A stretch of DNA of 64,000 nt from contig CAWVXY010000009.1 in assembly GCA_963934295.1 (NCBI GenBank), positions 1 through 64,000 of the forward strand, read 5' to 3'. Positions 36,287 to 45,496 of this stretch are shown here, piece after piece. The first letter of the stretch is position 1. Every line of letters starts with the position of its first letter. The notes under the pieces were generated by a model, which saw nothing but the letters and a program-made list of their open reading frames with translations, did not search any database and had not been told where the DNA came from. This stretch comes from Seribacter sp963934295. Its GTDB lineage: Bacteria > Verrucomicrobiota > Verrucomicrobiia > Opitutales > Seribacteraceae. A program made the translations under genes and the position numbers.

Positions 36287-36608
36287 AATATCACATTAAG
36301 GGAATTAACTCGGTGTGACTATTACAATTCATGGATTTTTGTGTAATGATACGCAACAGATAATAAAATTTTATTTTTCAATAGTTCTGTTAACCAAGAA
36401 TTTTATTTAGATTGTACCCACAGAAATATCAAAATCTAAAGAGTCCAACCTTTTTGATATTTTCTTTTAATATATTTTTCATAGTGAAATTTTTAAGAGA
36501 TTTATGATGAATTCAAAAATTGTGATATGATAAATTTACTGACAATTGAAAAAGCCAACTGCAGGCAAACTTGACTTTCACAGAGGTAGCCTAAAGATTG
36601 ATGCGAGT
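36287..36608. other. Intergenic region between divergent genes
   Basis: This 322-bp AT-rich interval lies between the starts of two divergent genes and must contain both promoters. I see no tandem repeat, strong hairpin or reading frame of note. The first bases of the open frame from 36546 precede the chosen start codon of the protease gene. Confidence 0.6.
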
Positions 36609-38867
36609 ATGATTTTAAGAATGATCTCTCTAAGGTTTCTCAAATACGCTTTGTTCATCATTTTATTTTGTCCATTGTTTGGCAAAGTTAAGAATGATAC
36701 AAACTCATCCGGGTTATCGGAACTTCAATTAGCCAAAAGAGATGCCGAAGATTTTGAAAAGCTTGCTCAATTAATTAAGCCCTCTGTCGTTATTATCGAC
36801 AGCGTTGACCGCATTGGTCGTAAAGGTGGAAAAGGGACTGGATTTGTGGTAAGCCCCGATGGTGTTATAGCAACCAACTTCCATGTGATTGGCGAACATC
36901 GTGAATTTAAAATCAGATTTGCAAATGGAAAATCATATACGCCTCATTCCATTCTAGCAATTGATCGTGAAAATGATTTAGCTTTGGTCAAAATAGAAGT
37001 AGAAAAACTGCCATTCCTACAACTTGGTGACTCTGATAAAATTTCTCCCGGCCAGGCAATATTTTCCATTGGAAACCCACTGGGATACAGTCATAGCGTG
37101 AGCAGAGGTGTGATTGCCGCCATGAGAGAATTGGAAGTTGGAGATGGCCGGCCGTTGGTCCAAGTTGCTATCCCTATTGAACCTGGGAGTAGTGGCAGTC
37201 CAACCCTTGACTTAAATGGAAAAGTCGTTGCTATCCTCGCGATAAAATCTGGTGGTGCCATGGGATTCGGGATTCCAGTTAATAAGCTTAAAAACTTACT
37301 CGAGAATCCAAAGCCAATTCTTTTCAAAAAATGGTTAACCATAGGAGCTTTGGATGAACTTGAATGGAAATCAATAATGGCCGGAAACTGGAAACAAAGG
37401 GCGGGTGTAATTACAGCTTCCGAATTGGGTTCAGGGTTTGGAGGCCGAATGCTCTGTCTATCAGAACAGAAACCACCTGCTCTGCCTTATGAATTGGAAG
37501 TTGATGTGCGTCTGAGCGATGATAGCGGTGCTGCCGGTTTAGTTTTTCATTCTGATGGGAAAAATAAACATTACGGATTTTATCCAACCAATGGTTCCCT
37601 CCGCTTAACTTGTTTTGAGGGAGAATCTGTATACTCATGGAACATTTTAGAGACAGTTAAATCCTCTGCATACCGGCCCAATCAATGGAATCAACTACGA
37701 GTGAAGCTTGGAGAGGCTGGTAAAATAACTTGCTACATTAACGGAGAATCTGTGATCGAAGTCACGGATCAATCATTAAATAAAGGTCAAATTGGCCTTT
37801 GTAAGTTCCGTTTACCCACTGCTGAGTTTCGAAATTTTCGGTACGCCAAACAATTCCCCTCATCCTTAATTCCTAATAAATCAAAACAGCAAATAAGAAA
37901 GATTATCAAAGGCCTTGCAAAAAACGAGTCTCTTTCCGAAGAAAATTTCACACGCTTGTTAGAACTTGGCCTCTTTGTACCTAATGTTCTATTGGACCGT
38001 GCAGCTGAACTCGAAAAACAGGCAAAGATTATAAAATCCATCTCCAAAGAGATTAAGGAACGGCGTGCCATTGAAGAACTAGCGAAATCCTTGATTTATG
38101 ATGATGAAAACTCGGTCAACTTACTTCGATCTGCCCTCCTGATATCTAGATTGACCAACCAGGATTTCAATCTTAACGCTTACCTAAAAAAAACTGAAAA
38201 CATTGCCAATGAAATTGCATCTCACTTCCCCGAAAAGGCAACGGGGGAAGAAAAATTAAAAATTCTGGTTTATCAACTTTTTCAAGAGATGGGCTATCAT
38301 GGAAGCACTCTTGATTATGATCACCCATCAAATAGCTATATTAATGAAGTTATTGACGATCGTGAGGGCCTTCCAATTACGCTTTCCGTTCTTTTTATTG
38401 AATTAGCAAACCGATTGGAACTCCCTGTCAGTGGTCTTGGATTACCCGGGCACTTTCTTACCATGTACCGGGAGGAATCAAATAAAAGTCCCAAGGAAAT
38501 AATCGTGGATCCATTTGGAGGTAAAATAATTTCCCGTATGGAAGCATCCGAAATAACCGGTTTGCGCCTGAACAATAAAGATTTTGTACCTGCTACTAAG
38601 CGAGATATCATCACCCGAATGCTTCGAAATTTGATACACACTGCAGAAACAAGGAAAAATTCGAGTGACCGTCTTCTTTATCTTAATGCAACTTTAGCGA
38701 TCGACCCGGAAGATACATATATACGGGCCATGCGGGCAATGATTAACTATGCAGATGGCCGATTTGTAGAAACATTAAAAGATATTGATATTCTGATCGC
38801 TGAAAATCCTGAGAGTCCTGAAATGGCGCCATTAATTGAAATTAGAAAGCGGTTAATGAGAAAGTAA
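36609..38867 (+). CDS. Fusion: trypsin-like serine protease / DUF1080-like / SirB1-type transglutaminase-like
   Basis: Starting at ATG 36609 gives 752 residues with a signal peptide (MILRMISLRFLKYALFIILF); the in-frame TTG at 36546 would bury it. An HtrA-like protease domain comes first with the full triad His92 (ATNFHVIGE), Asp123 (RENDLALVKI) and Ser195 (PGSSGSPTLDLNG). A DUF1080/LamG-like beta sandwich follows (about 235-410; LEVDVRLSDDSGAAGLVFHSDG, INGESVIEVTD). A helical linker leads to a SirB1/UPF0162 Transglut_core2 domain (about 545-660; DDREGLPITLSVLFIELANRL, GLPGHFLTMYRE, VDPFGGK), then TPR-like helices. There is no PDZ domain. The combination is unusual; the substrate is unknown. 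Confidence 0.88.
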   Translation: MILRMISLRFLKYALFIILFCPLFGKVKNDTNSSGLSELQLAKRDAEDFEKLAQLIKPSVVIIDSVDRIGRKGGKGTGFVVSPDGVIATNFHVIGEHREFKIRFANGKSYTPHSILAIDRENDLALVKIEVEKLPFLQLGDSDKISPGQAIFSIGNPLGYSHSVSRGVIAAMRELEVGDGRPLVQVAIPIEPGSSGSPTLDLNGKVVAILAIKSGGAMGFGIPVNKLKNLLENPKPILFKKWLTIGALDELEWKSIMAGNWKQRAGVITASELGSGFGGRMLCLSEQKPPALPYELEVDVRLSDDSGAAGLVFHSDGKNKHYGFYPTNGSLRLTCFEGESVYSWNILETVKSSAYRPNQWNQLRVKLGEAGKITCYINGESVIEVTDQSLNKGQIGLCKFRLPTAEFRNFRYAKQFPSSLIPNKSKQQIRKIIKGLAKNESLSEENFTRLLELGLFVPNVLLDRAAELEKQAKIIKSISKEIKERRAIEELAKSLIYDDENSVNLLRSALLISRLTNQDFNLNAYLKKTENIANEIASHFPEKATGEEKLKILVYQLFQEMGYHGSTLDYDHPSNSYINEVIDDREGLPITLSVLFIELANRLELPVSGLGLPGHFLTMYREESNKSPKEIIVDPFGGKIISRMEASEITGLRLNNKDFVPATKRDIITRMLRNLIHTAETRKNSSDRLLYLNATLAIDPEDTYIRAMRAMINYADGRFVETLKDIDILIAENPESPEMAPLIEIRKRLMRK

Positions 38868-38891
38868 TCTTCTGTATAAACTCCGGTCCTA

Positions 38892-39452
38892 TCACTCCAA
38901 GTCATCCAATATCCATTCATCTTCTCCGGTTTTTCCATCAGGTCCCTTTGAAAACAAACGGAAACCGGGTGCTTCGTCCTCCCTTGGGTATTCATAAACA
39001 TATTCATTTCCCCATGGGTCGATAAAAGCAACATCCTTCCCCAACATTTGAGAAAGCCAAAGCATCAGCGATTTCCCTTCATTATGTTCAATATCGGGAA
39101 TCTGTGTAATATCATAGGATTCTAAATCGTAACCAAATAAATGAGTCGATATCGTGGCAGGATACGGAGGCATTTCTAATGTCCCTTTTTCATTATGAAA
39201 CCCAGCCAAGGATAGAAAGAGGCACTCTCCGGGTGTACATACTTTTTGTGGACAAGTTGGATATCCATTAAAAGATCGACGATAATTCTCGATTGATACC
39301 TTTAAGGCGGATAACTCTACACGGGCCTGTTTATCTGCTTGTTTCTCTAAGACATAAAAATAACCCTTAAACATAAGGCTTATCAAAATGCCCACAATAG
39401 CCAGAACAACCAACAGTTCAACCAGAGTAAACCCTCTCAAACTCAATTTCAT
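38892..39452 (-). CDS. GspG-like type II secretion pseudopilin
   Basis: The ATG at 39452 is chosen because it overlaps the preceding gene's stop as ATGA; it gives 186 residues. The N-terminal prepilin motif is MKLSLRGFTLVELLVVLAIVGILISLMF: a short leader, glycine, then FTLVE with Glu at +5, followed by a hydrophobic helix. Prepilin peptidase would cleave after the Gly. The C-terminal part shows IDPWGNEYVYEYP and LFSKGPDGKTGEDEW, the GspG-type ending with the calcium-site-like region. It is coupled to the TPR protein gene. The rest of the secretion system is not nearby. Confidence 0.9.
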   Translation of the reverse strand: MKLSLRGFTLVELLVVLAIVGILISLMFKGYFYVLEKQADKQARVELSALKVSIENYRRSFNGYPTCPQKVCTPGECLFLSLAGFHNEKGTLEMPPYPATISTHLFGYDLESYDITQIPDIEHNEGKSLMLWLSQMLGKDVAFIDPWGNEYVYEYPREDEAPGFRLFSKGPDGKTGEDEWILDDLE

Positions 39453-39979
39453 ACTATTGTCTCCCCCCACCCCAACTTGAGCAATGCCTCACGAACATCG
39501 ATCAAATCATCATCCTCCAATGCCAACAGCTTAAATTTCTCATCCCTTTTTACTGCTTCTTTTAAAAAATCAATACATTCCCCTGGACTCTTTAAAACGC
39601 AGGCATAACACGCCAGATTGAACCGGATCAAACCATCATCGTAATGCAAGGCAAGTCCCTCCAAAAGAATAGATCGAGCCTCGGCTATTGATTCAAACCT
39701 ACGGGTGGCATAAGCATCCGCAATCCACCAGTCCACTTCCTCAGAAAATTCATAACTCAACCCACGGGCGAACTTTTGAGCTTCTTCCCAATCTTCCATT
39801 TCCTGATGAATACTTAAAAAGAAAACTTTGGATCTTTTCGCCCATGGTTCTTCTTCGGGTAAAGCACGTAATTCACATTTTGCATGATCATACATTTCTA
39901 ATTCCAAATAACCATGGGCCCGTTGCCAATGAATTTCGGGTTTTAAAATATGAGGAGGTTTATCATCCATCTTGCTCAC
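39449..39979 (-). CDS. TPR-repeat protein
   Basis: This 176-residue soluble protein is made of TPR-type helices (HILKPEIHWQRAHGYLELEMYDHAKCELRALP, IAEARSILLEGLALHYDDGLIRFNLACYACVL, GECIDFLKEAVKRDEKFKLLALEDDDLIDVREALLKLG). It has no signal peptide or catalytic motif, so it is probably a cytoplasmic adaptor. Its stop overlaps the pseudopilin start by 4 bp (ATGA), suggesting they are expressed together. Confidence 0.8.
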   Translation of the reverse strand: MSKMDDKPPHILKPEIHWQRAHGYLELEMYDHAKCELRALPEEEPWAKRSKVFFLSIHQEMEDWEEAQKFARGLSYEFSEEVDWWIADAYATRRFESIAEARSILLEGLALHYDDGLIRFNLACYACVLKSPGECIDFLKEAVKRDEKFKLLALEDDDLIDVREALLKLGWGETIV

Positions 39980-40037
39980 AAAATGTGAAATTAATTCTTA
40001 GGTGTGATTACCGCAAGCGACAAAGAAACTTCTGTCT

Positions 40038-41507
40038 CTAAAGCAGAATATTTAAAATATTCTCACTCAAAGAAAATGCCTGAGCCATCAAAGCCTGTGA
40101 ACTCTGTAATCTTATTTGCTCTTTGGCCAACTGGGTAGATTCATCGGCTAAAATATCACTGGTTAATCTAGAAATACCCGCTTCGCTTAAAAAAACTTGG
40201 TTATCCAATCGCTCGCCCGCCACTTCAAGTTGCGACATATTTGCCCCAATAGTGGCCATCTGAACAGCAACACCCTCGATTTCTTTTGCCAAACTGGTGA
40301 CTGCACTTGCTGCATCGCTTACTGAAGCGATCGACACATTCTGCATTAATCCAAGCCCCACTGGATCTAGTGTCACAGAACCTGTTGAAGAATCTCCTAT
40401 GGTCACATAATTTGATGGTTCAGTTGGAGTCGAATAAGCAGCCCTTATTTGAAAAATTGAGTTAGCTTCGACCCGAAGGGTTAACTTTGTAGTTTCCCCG
40501 GTAGCTTGTCCCGTTTGAATCTGCCCTTGATTTGTATATTTCTGCCCTGATCTTGTTAACATTCCAGAAGCTGTTCCATCGTCGCTTAATCCCAAGTTTC
40601 CCAAATATTTGCTTTTATTATCAAATATCCCATCATCAGGGGGGGGTGCAATATCATCTGGATCATCTGAAATTAATGTAACTGGATTAATTTTACCAAT
40701 AGTTCCATTTCCTCCTCTTACATCTTGGGCATCACCACGACTCTGAGGTGTAAATGTAAAGGTGGTAGTGGATCCAGGTGCAAAGTTTATATCAAATCGA
40801 TCAAAATCATATTTGTAAGCTGTTCCAGCAGTTGCCCATTTATTAACTGTATCAAAAATTGTAGTATTGCCTTGTTTTAAAATATATCTCTCTCCATTAC
40901 CTCCACCATTTACTTCCATCTTAAAATCGCCACTGGTAAAAAGTACATCCTTTTCGAACTCATAGAACTTATTGTAATCAGCATTCCCCAAAATGGTACC
41001 CACGGTTAAACCGATACTAGAATCTGTAACAGAGGATTCTGTAAAACCTTCTCCAAACTGAACATTTTCCTTTACATAAGCGGCAATATCATCGAATAGG
41101 ACCTTCCCCTGATAAGTATCTCTCCTGATGCTAAGGCTATCTTTATGCAAGGTCTCAAATTCAGCACTCAAATTAACTCGATCAGCATCACTCAAAAGAG
41201 GATCCAGTGCCTGAGAGGCTAAAACACTCATTCTTTCATAGATTTGATGAGCTTTCCTCAATCCTGCTTCCTGCATCTGAATATAGCTGACCGCATTCTG
41301 CATACTGTTAGCCAACTTTGTTTTACTTCGATTTTCCGCACCCATTCGCGAAGCCATTGTCAATCCACCGGCATCACCCTGCCCTCTAAGGCTTTCGATT
41401 GCATTACCCGAATTTAGGAGACGACTAACAGAATTTTGCACCTCGTTGGAGTTTCGATGTGAATTCACCGAAAGCTGACCTAGGTTTACAGAATTAATTC
41501 CTATCAT
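40038..41507 (-). CDS. fliC: Flagellin (489 aa, with central module)
   Basis: This is the third and last of three tandem flagellins in transcriptional order. The N-terminal D0/D1 coiled coil is recognisable (SVNLGQLSVNSHRNSNEVQNSVSRLLNSG, YIQMQEAGLRKAHQIYERM), and the C-terminal arm (SQLAKEQIRLQSSQALMAQAFSLSENILNILL) pairs with it, as in flagellin. The middle (about 155-400) is a variable region; the segment about 183-250 (KDVLFTSGDF, ERYILKQGN, YDFDRFDINFAPGST) is homologous to that of the 440-aa paralogue. No signal peptide, as expected for export through the flagellar apparatus. It starts 4 bp after the previous flagellin. Confidence 0.93.
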   Translation of the reverse strand: MIGINSVNLGQLSVNSHRNSNEVQNSVSRLLNSGNAIESLRGQGDAGGLTMASRMGAENRSKTKLANSMQNAVSYIQMQEAGLRKAHQIYERMSVLASQALDPLLSDADRVNLSAEFETLHKDSLSIRRDTYQGKVLFDDIAAYVKENVQFGEGFTESSVTDSSIGLTVGTILGNADYNKFYEFEKDVLFTSGDFKMEVNGGGNGERYILKQGNTTIFDTVNKWATAGTAYKYDFDRFDINFAPGSTTTFTFTPQSRGDAQDVRGGNGTIGKINPVTLISDDPDDIAPPPDDGIFDNKSKYLGNLGLSDDGTASGMLTRSGQKYTNQGQIQTGQATGETTKLTLRVEANSIFQIRAAYSTPTEPSNYVTIGDSSTGSVTLDPVGLGLMQNVSIASVSDAASAVTSLAKEIEGVAVQMATIGANMSQLEVAGERLDNQVFLSEAGISRLTSDILADESTQLAKEQIRLQSSQALMAQAFSLSENILNILL

Positions 41508-41511
41508 CTTA

Positions 41512-42834
41512 TCACAGGAGCTTACTCATCAAATCCCGATTTATACCCCTGGCTTGCACCATCAAAGAACTAGTTACATCTGACCTTAAATTCTTTTTTA
41601 TCAAATCGATTGCAGTCTCTGCATAATCTCTTTCCTTTTTGGCTAAATTAGTTTGCTCGGCTATGACATAAGAAGATAGGCGGTCTGCAGACATACTCAA
41701 ATCGTTCACCATTGAAGCCAAATTCCCTCTTTGTTTTAGAACATTATCTAACTCATTCAATATTCGAGAACCAGCTAATGATGCATTTTTATTCGAATCT
41801 ACGGTGATGTCGTAAAGGGTACTAAACAGAGCAGGGCTAAGGCTTACCTTTTGTCCCCCAACATCTACAGTTAAAACATCATCACTCAATAATGCATCGA
41901 ACCGGGCCTCAGCTTGAAAGAGAGATCTAGATTCAACAATCACGCTAAGCTGTGTCTCATTGGCTCGAGCACTATTTGTTATAATGGGGTCGCCATTAAA
42001 ATTAGCCATCGAACCACTGGATCCAGAATTGTAACTAGAATTATCGTCCACACCATCTAAATCACTATCCAAATAACTATAGTTATAAGTTGTCGATTCT
42101 CCTGGAGCATATTGGATAACGAATTGATCAAAATCTTCGTTATACGCATTACCTGCAGTTTTCCACCAACTACTATCGAACAAAACATTATTGCTTCCCT
42201 GTTTTACATAAAACCTTTCGGGTGCAGTTCCAGCATTAACCTTTAATGTCAAAGTTCCTCGATCATAACGAACATCTTTGGTTGCTGTCCATCGGCTCAA
42301 GTCTGTTCTTCCATTGTAAGCCGTGTCATCATCAGAATCTACATTCCTATGCTCATAGGTGTCAGGTGCTGTTGGATTTTGCTCTGTTTCATTCAAACCG
42401 CTATCAAAGTCCACACTTTCCTGAAATACATAATGCCCTTGAAATTTGGTGCCCTGAATATCGTATAGGGTTTCCTTTAAACTTTCGAATTCAGCATGAT
42501 ACATTTTCCGCTCAGAGGTACTGATTAAATCATTCGATGCCGCCCCTGCAATACTCACCATTCGATCCATAACTTGAAGAACATTCTCTAACCCTGCGTC
42601 TTGAATCTGAGCATAGGTCAAAAAATTTTGCATATTCTGAACCTCAATTTTTTTTTGGTCGCTCAAACTACTCATCCTGGCAGAGTAACTGGCATCACCG
42701 GAGTTGCCATTCGATATAGCCACCTCTGTTGCCTTCGTGGCTAATGCTTTAGTCGTTGTACGCTGTAAGCCAAGTATCGCTTTTCCCGTAGCATGGGAAA
42801 GGTTCCCATAAATAGAAGAAGATGGAGAAAGCAT
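41512..42834 (-). CDS. Flagellin (440 aa, with central module)
   Basis: This flagellin starts MLSPSSSIYGNLSHATGKAIL and ends with YAETAIDLIKKNLRSDVTSSLMVQARGINRDLMSKLL, so it shares its N- and C-terminal arms with the 263-aa flagellin upstream. It carries a central module (about 140-290) with KDVRYDRGTL, ERFYVKQGSN, YNEDFDQFVIQYAPGEST, which is homologous to the module of the 489-aa flagellin and absent in the short paralogue. It starts 5 bp after the preceding stop and its own stop is 4 bp before the next start, so the three are cotranscribed. Confidence 0.93.
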   Translation of the reverse strand: MLSPSSSIYGNLSHATGKAILGLQRTTTKALATKATEVAISNGNSGDASYSARMSSLSDQKKIEVQNMQNFLTYAQIQDAGLENVLQVMDRMVSIAGAASNDLISTSERKMYHAEFESLKETLYDIQGTKFQGHYVFQESVDFDSGLNETEQNPTAPDTYEHRNVDSDDDTAYNGRTDLSRWTATKDVRYDRGTLTLKVNAGTAPERFYVKQGSNNVLFDSSWWKTAGNAYNEDFDQFVIQYAPGESTTYNYSYLDSDLDGVDDNSSYNSGSSGSMANFNGDPIITNSARANETQLSVIVESRSLFQAEARFDALLSDDVLTVDVGGQKVSLSPALFSTLYDITVDSNKNASLAGSRILNELDNVLKQRGNLASMVNDLSMSADRLSSYVIAEQTNLAKKERDYAETAIDLIKKNLRSDVTSSLMVQARGINRDLMSKLL

Positions 42835-42839
42835 TAGTC

Positions 42840-43631
42840 TTACAAAAGCTTATTGACCAAATTTTGGTTAATACCTTGGGCTTGGACAAGCAATGCACTG
42901 GTAGCCTGAGAATGTAAATTCTTTTTGGCCAAGTCAATTGAAGTGGAAGCAAAATCCCTTTCCTTTTTGGCCAAATGGGCTTGCTCAGCAACGAAATAAG
43001 AATCCAATTGATCTGTAGACATTAAAATCTGGTTTGTCACCGCTCCAATGTTAGATCTTTTTTCTAAAATAGTATCAAGTTCATCAAGAATTTTTGCACC
43101 CGCCAAGGTAGCGTTATTTTCATTATCTACAGAAAATCCGGACATGTTGTCAAAATGGGCAGGTTTAAAAATAATTTTATGCTCACCAGCATCAACTGAC
43201 AAATTTTGTTCACTGGCTTTGAACAGATTATATCCTTGAAATTGTACATTCTGTAATTCAGCGAGGTCCAATTTAAGAGATTCAAATTCGGCATTTAAAA
43301 TTGCTCTTTCACTATCGCTAATAAGCGAATTAGAGGCAGAACCAGCAATATGTCCCATTCGATCTGTAATTTCCAATGCTTTCTCCAAACCCGCATCCTG
43401 CATTTGCCCAAAACTTATTAGGTTTTGTAGGTTATCAGCCTCGACTTTTCTATGATCGCTAAGACTGCTTAGTCTCGCCGAGTAACTTGCGTCTCCTGCA
43501 TTCCCTTCCGAAATCGCCAACTCAGTGGACTTGACCTTGAGCGATTTAGTAATGCTTCTTTGCAAATCAAGCATAGCCTTTCCGGTAGCATGGGAAAGGT
43601 TTCCGTAGATGGGTGAGTTAGGTGAAAGCAT
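42840..43631 (-). CDS. Short flagellin (263 aa, lacks central module)
   Basis: The start at 43631 (MLSPNSPIYGNLSHATGKAML) is chosen because the 440-aa paralogue begins at the same residue; an upstream in-frame ATG at 43697 gives 22 extra residues without homology. An AAGGAGG sequence lies about 21 bases before this ATG, further than usual. The protein goes almost directly from the N-terminal arm (about 1-140) to the C-terminal arm (FVAEQAHLAKKERDFASTSIDLAKKNLHSQATSALLVQ), with only a short hinge, so it is a core-only flagellin. It is the first of the three genes. Confidence 0.9.
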   Translation of the reverse strand: MLSPNSPIYGNLSHATGKAMLDLQRSITKSLKVKSTELAISEGNAGDASYSARLSSLSDHRKVEADNLQNLISFGQMQDAGLEKALEITDRMGHIAGSASNSLISDSERAILNAEFESLKLDLAELQNVQFQGYNLFKASEQNLSVDAGEHKIIFKPAHFDNMSGFSVDNENNATLAGAKILDELDTILEKRSNIGAVTNQILMSTDQLDSYFVAEQAHLAKKERDFASTSIDLAKKNLHSQATSALLVQAQGINQNLVNKLL

Positions 43632-43716
43632 GAAGTTAATTAAAGATAATTGCCTCCTTGCAACATAATTGGCGTTGTTACTCGCCCACGCATCCATGCA
43701 TGTACGCGTTAAAAAA

Positions 43717-44673
43717 CTACCTTTTCTTAGTTAAGTCAAATATTTTTTTATCTTTTCGGTTCCACCAAGTAGCCAAAAAGCTTCCTATAACACAATGGAT
43801 CACTGCACTCAGAGCACAAGGAGCAGGCACCATGGGCAGTTGAGAGAAGTGCTTGCTTGCCAAAGCCATTCCCAATCCAGAATTTTGCATACCCACTTCA
43901 ATTCCAAAAGTACGACAATCAACCGGGTTTCTGCCAAATAATTTACCAGAAATAAAGCCAAGAAAAAAACCACCTAGGTGCAAAAAGAAAACAGCAAAAA
44001 ACAAAACAAACCAATTCTCTAAAATAAGAGATTTTTTTGCAGCTAGCACAAACCCAACAATTAATAAAATAAATAACACAGATAAAAACGGGGAAACCTT
44101 AGCAACATGATCGGCCGTTTTCTTAAATAATCTCTTCCATGCAACACCCAAAATAAGTGGAAATAGAACAATTAATAAAATACTTTTAAGTAAGCCCCAG
44201 GCATCCACAGGCACATAATGCCCCGCATACAAAGCTGTTAACCAGGGGGTTAAAAAGATAGCCAATATCGTTGACACTAAAGTAAGGCTGACCGACAAAG
44301 CAACATTGGCTTTGGCCAAAAAAACAACCACATTAGATGCAGTGCCACCAGGGCAGGATGAAACCAAAATTAAACCCACAGCCATTTCAGTTGGCAATCC
44401 CAATGCCCATGCAAGAAAAGCTCCCCATGCAGGCATAATTAAAAACTGCAAAAACACCCCCAACCCAACAACATGAGGTTGTCTCCACACTTGTTGAAAA
44501 TCTTTTGTATCTAATGTCATGCCCATCCCAAGCATAATAATTCCCAATCCTAAACCAATTGCGTCTTTCCCATACCACAAAAAAAGGGATGGTTCATATA
44601 AAGCCAAAGCTCCTACTAAAACGGACCAGACAGGAAATAACTGAGTTGCCCATAATACAATTCGCTCAACCAT
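43717..44673 (-). CDS. Bile acid:sodium symporter (BASS) family transporter
   Basis: This protein of about 318 residues (GTG at 44691 is an alternative start) has nine to ten membrane helices. BASS features are GLGLGIIMLGMGMTLDTKDF, VGLILVSSCPGGTASNVVVFLAKANVALSVSLTLVSTI and FGIEVGMQNSGLGMALASKHF, the crossing motifs that bind sodium and substrate. The family carries bile acids, pantothenate, pyruvate and other organic anions with Na+; the true substrate here is unknown. It ends about 85 bp upstream of the first flagellin start on the same strand. Confidence 0.9.
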   Translation of the reverse strand: MVERIVLWATQLFPVWSVLVGALALYEPSLFLWYGKDAIGLGLGIIMLGMGMTLDTKDFQQVWRQPHVVGLGVFLQFLIMPAWGAFLAWALGLPTEMAVGLILVSSCPGGTASNVVVFLAKANVALSVSLTLVSTILAIFLTPWLTALYAGHYVPVDAWGLLKSILLIVLFPLILGVAWKRLFKKTADHVAKVSPFLSVLFILLIVGFVLAAKKSLILENWFVLFFAVFFLHLGGFFLGFISGKLFGRNPVDCRTFGIEVGMQNSGLGMALASKHFSQLPMVPAPCALSAVIHCVIGSFLATWWNRKDKKIFDLTKKR

Positions 44674-44715
44674 ATTTGACTTATCTACCACACCTATTAA
44701 TTATTTCCTTAATTC

Positions 44716-44904
44716 ATGAAGACTAAACTAAAAGTTAAAATCGCACTTGTTCTATCAGCCTCCATATTAATAAACATATTTCTAATCTGGGAAGTTTTTC
44801 GACTACGAAATCAAAATGAAAAAAATACTATTAAGGGCACACAGGAAAGTCAGAGCTTGGAAGATTTATGGCAAGAAAACCTACCTCCAGAAAATAAGAA
44901 ATAG
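44716..44904 (+). CDS. Small single-pass membrane protein (tentative)
   Basis: This 62-residue frame starts MKTKLKVKIALVLSASILINIFLIWEVF, a clear membrane helix or signal anchor, followed by a charged tail rich in Glu, Gln and Asn (RNQNEKNTIKG, EDLWQENLPPENKK). It is divergent from the BASS transporter and convergent with the F5/8-domain gene (11-bp gap). No ribosome-binding site is clear. The length and composition are plausible, but conservation cannot be tested here. Confidence 0.4.
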   Translation: MKTKLKVKIALVLSASILINIFLIWEVFRLRNQNEKNTIKGTQESQSLEDLWQENLPPENKK

Positions 44905-44915
44905 TAAAAGTAAAC

Positions 44916-45455
44916 TTAACTGGAAATCTCCCAGAATTCGACTTCCCCCCAAAGGTGCCCCCAACCTTGAAACCTAGGAGACAATCGAAAATACCTCGCA
45001 TTTACCGCCCGCAAATCAATTTCTGCCCAAGCACCTTTTCCTTTTTCAGTTACAAAACCCTCGTATTCATTGAAATCAACAAATTGTTTTCCGTTCCTAC
45101 TCACCTCCACTTTTATATCTGCAAACTCATCAGCCCGATCAGTAGGTTGGAAATAAATTCGAATAATCCCAATTCTTTTATCCGCCCCCAAGTCAAAAGT
45201 CACTACAGGATCAACCTTAAACCATGCAGTCCAAGTTGACCTCCATCCGTCATCAGGAAGCTTTCCATCCATTAACAAGTTCACATTCAACCTACCTGCA
45301 TCCATAGTTGGATTTTTGGAAGAACTCACTTTAACAATGGGAGACAATTGAAACTTACGGGAGTCCCCATCTCTAGCTCGAGTTTGTGAAAGCAAAAATG
45401 TTCCGGAGCACAGAACCAATAAAACAAATGGCAAATATAATAAATTCCTTTTCAT
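44916..45455 (-). CDS. Exported F5/8 type C (discoidin-like) domain protein
   Basis: This 179-residue protein has a signal peptide (MKRNLLYLPFVLLVLCSGTFLL) and one discoidin/F5-8 type C beta sandwich from about residue 60 to the end: DDGWRSTWTAWFKVDPVVTFDLGADKRIGIIRIYFQ, VEVSRNGKQF and VNARYFRLSPRFQGWGHLWGEVEFWEI. Such domains bind carbohydrates or surfaces; here the domain is nearly the whole mature protein, so it may be a secreted binding module. It is 41 bp downstream of the SNase-like gene on the same strand. Confidence 0.8.
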   Translation of the reverse strand: MKRNLLYLPFVLLVLCSGTFLLSQTRARDGDSRKFQLSPIVKVSSSKNPTMDAGRLNVNLLMDGKLPDDGWRSTWTAWFKVDPVVTFDLGADKRIGIIRIYFQPTDRADEFADIKVEVSRNGKQFVDFNEYEGFVTEKGKGAWAEIDLRAVNARYFRLSPRFQGWGHLWGEVEFWEISS

Positions 45456-45496
45456 CTCTATGTTCTGATCAAAATACTTGACCCGTGCAAGTGTGA

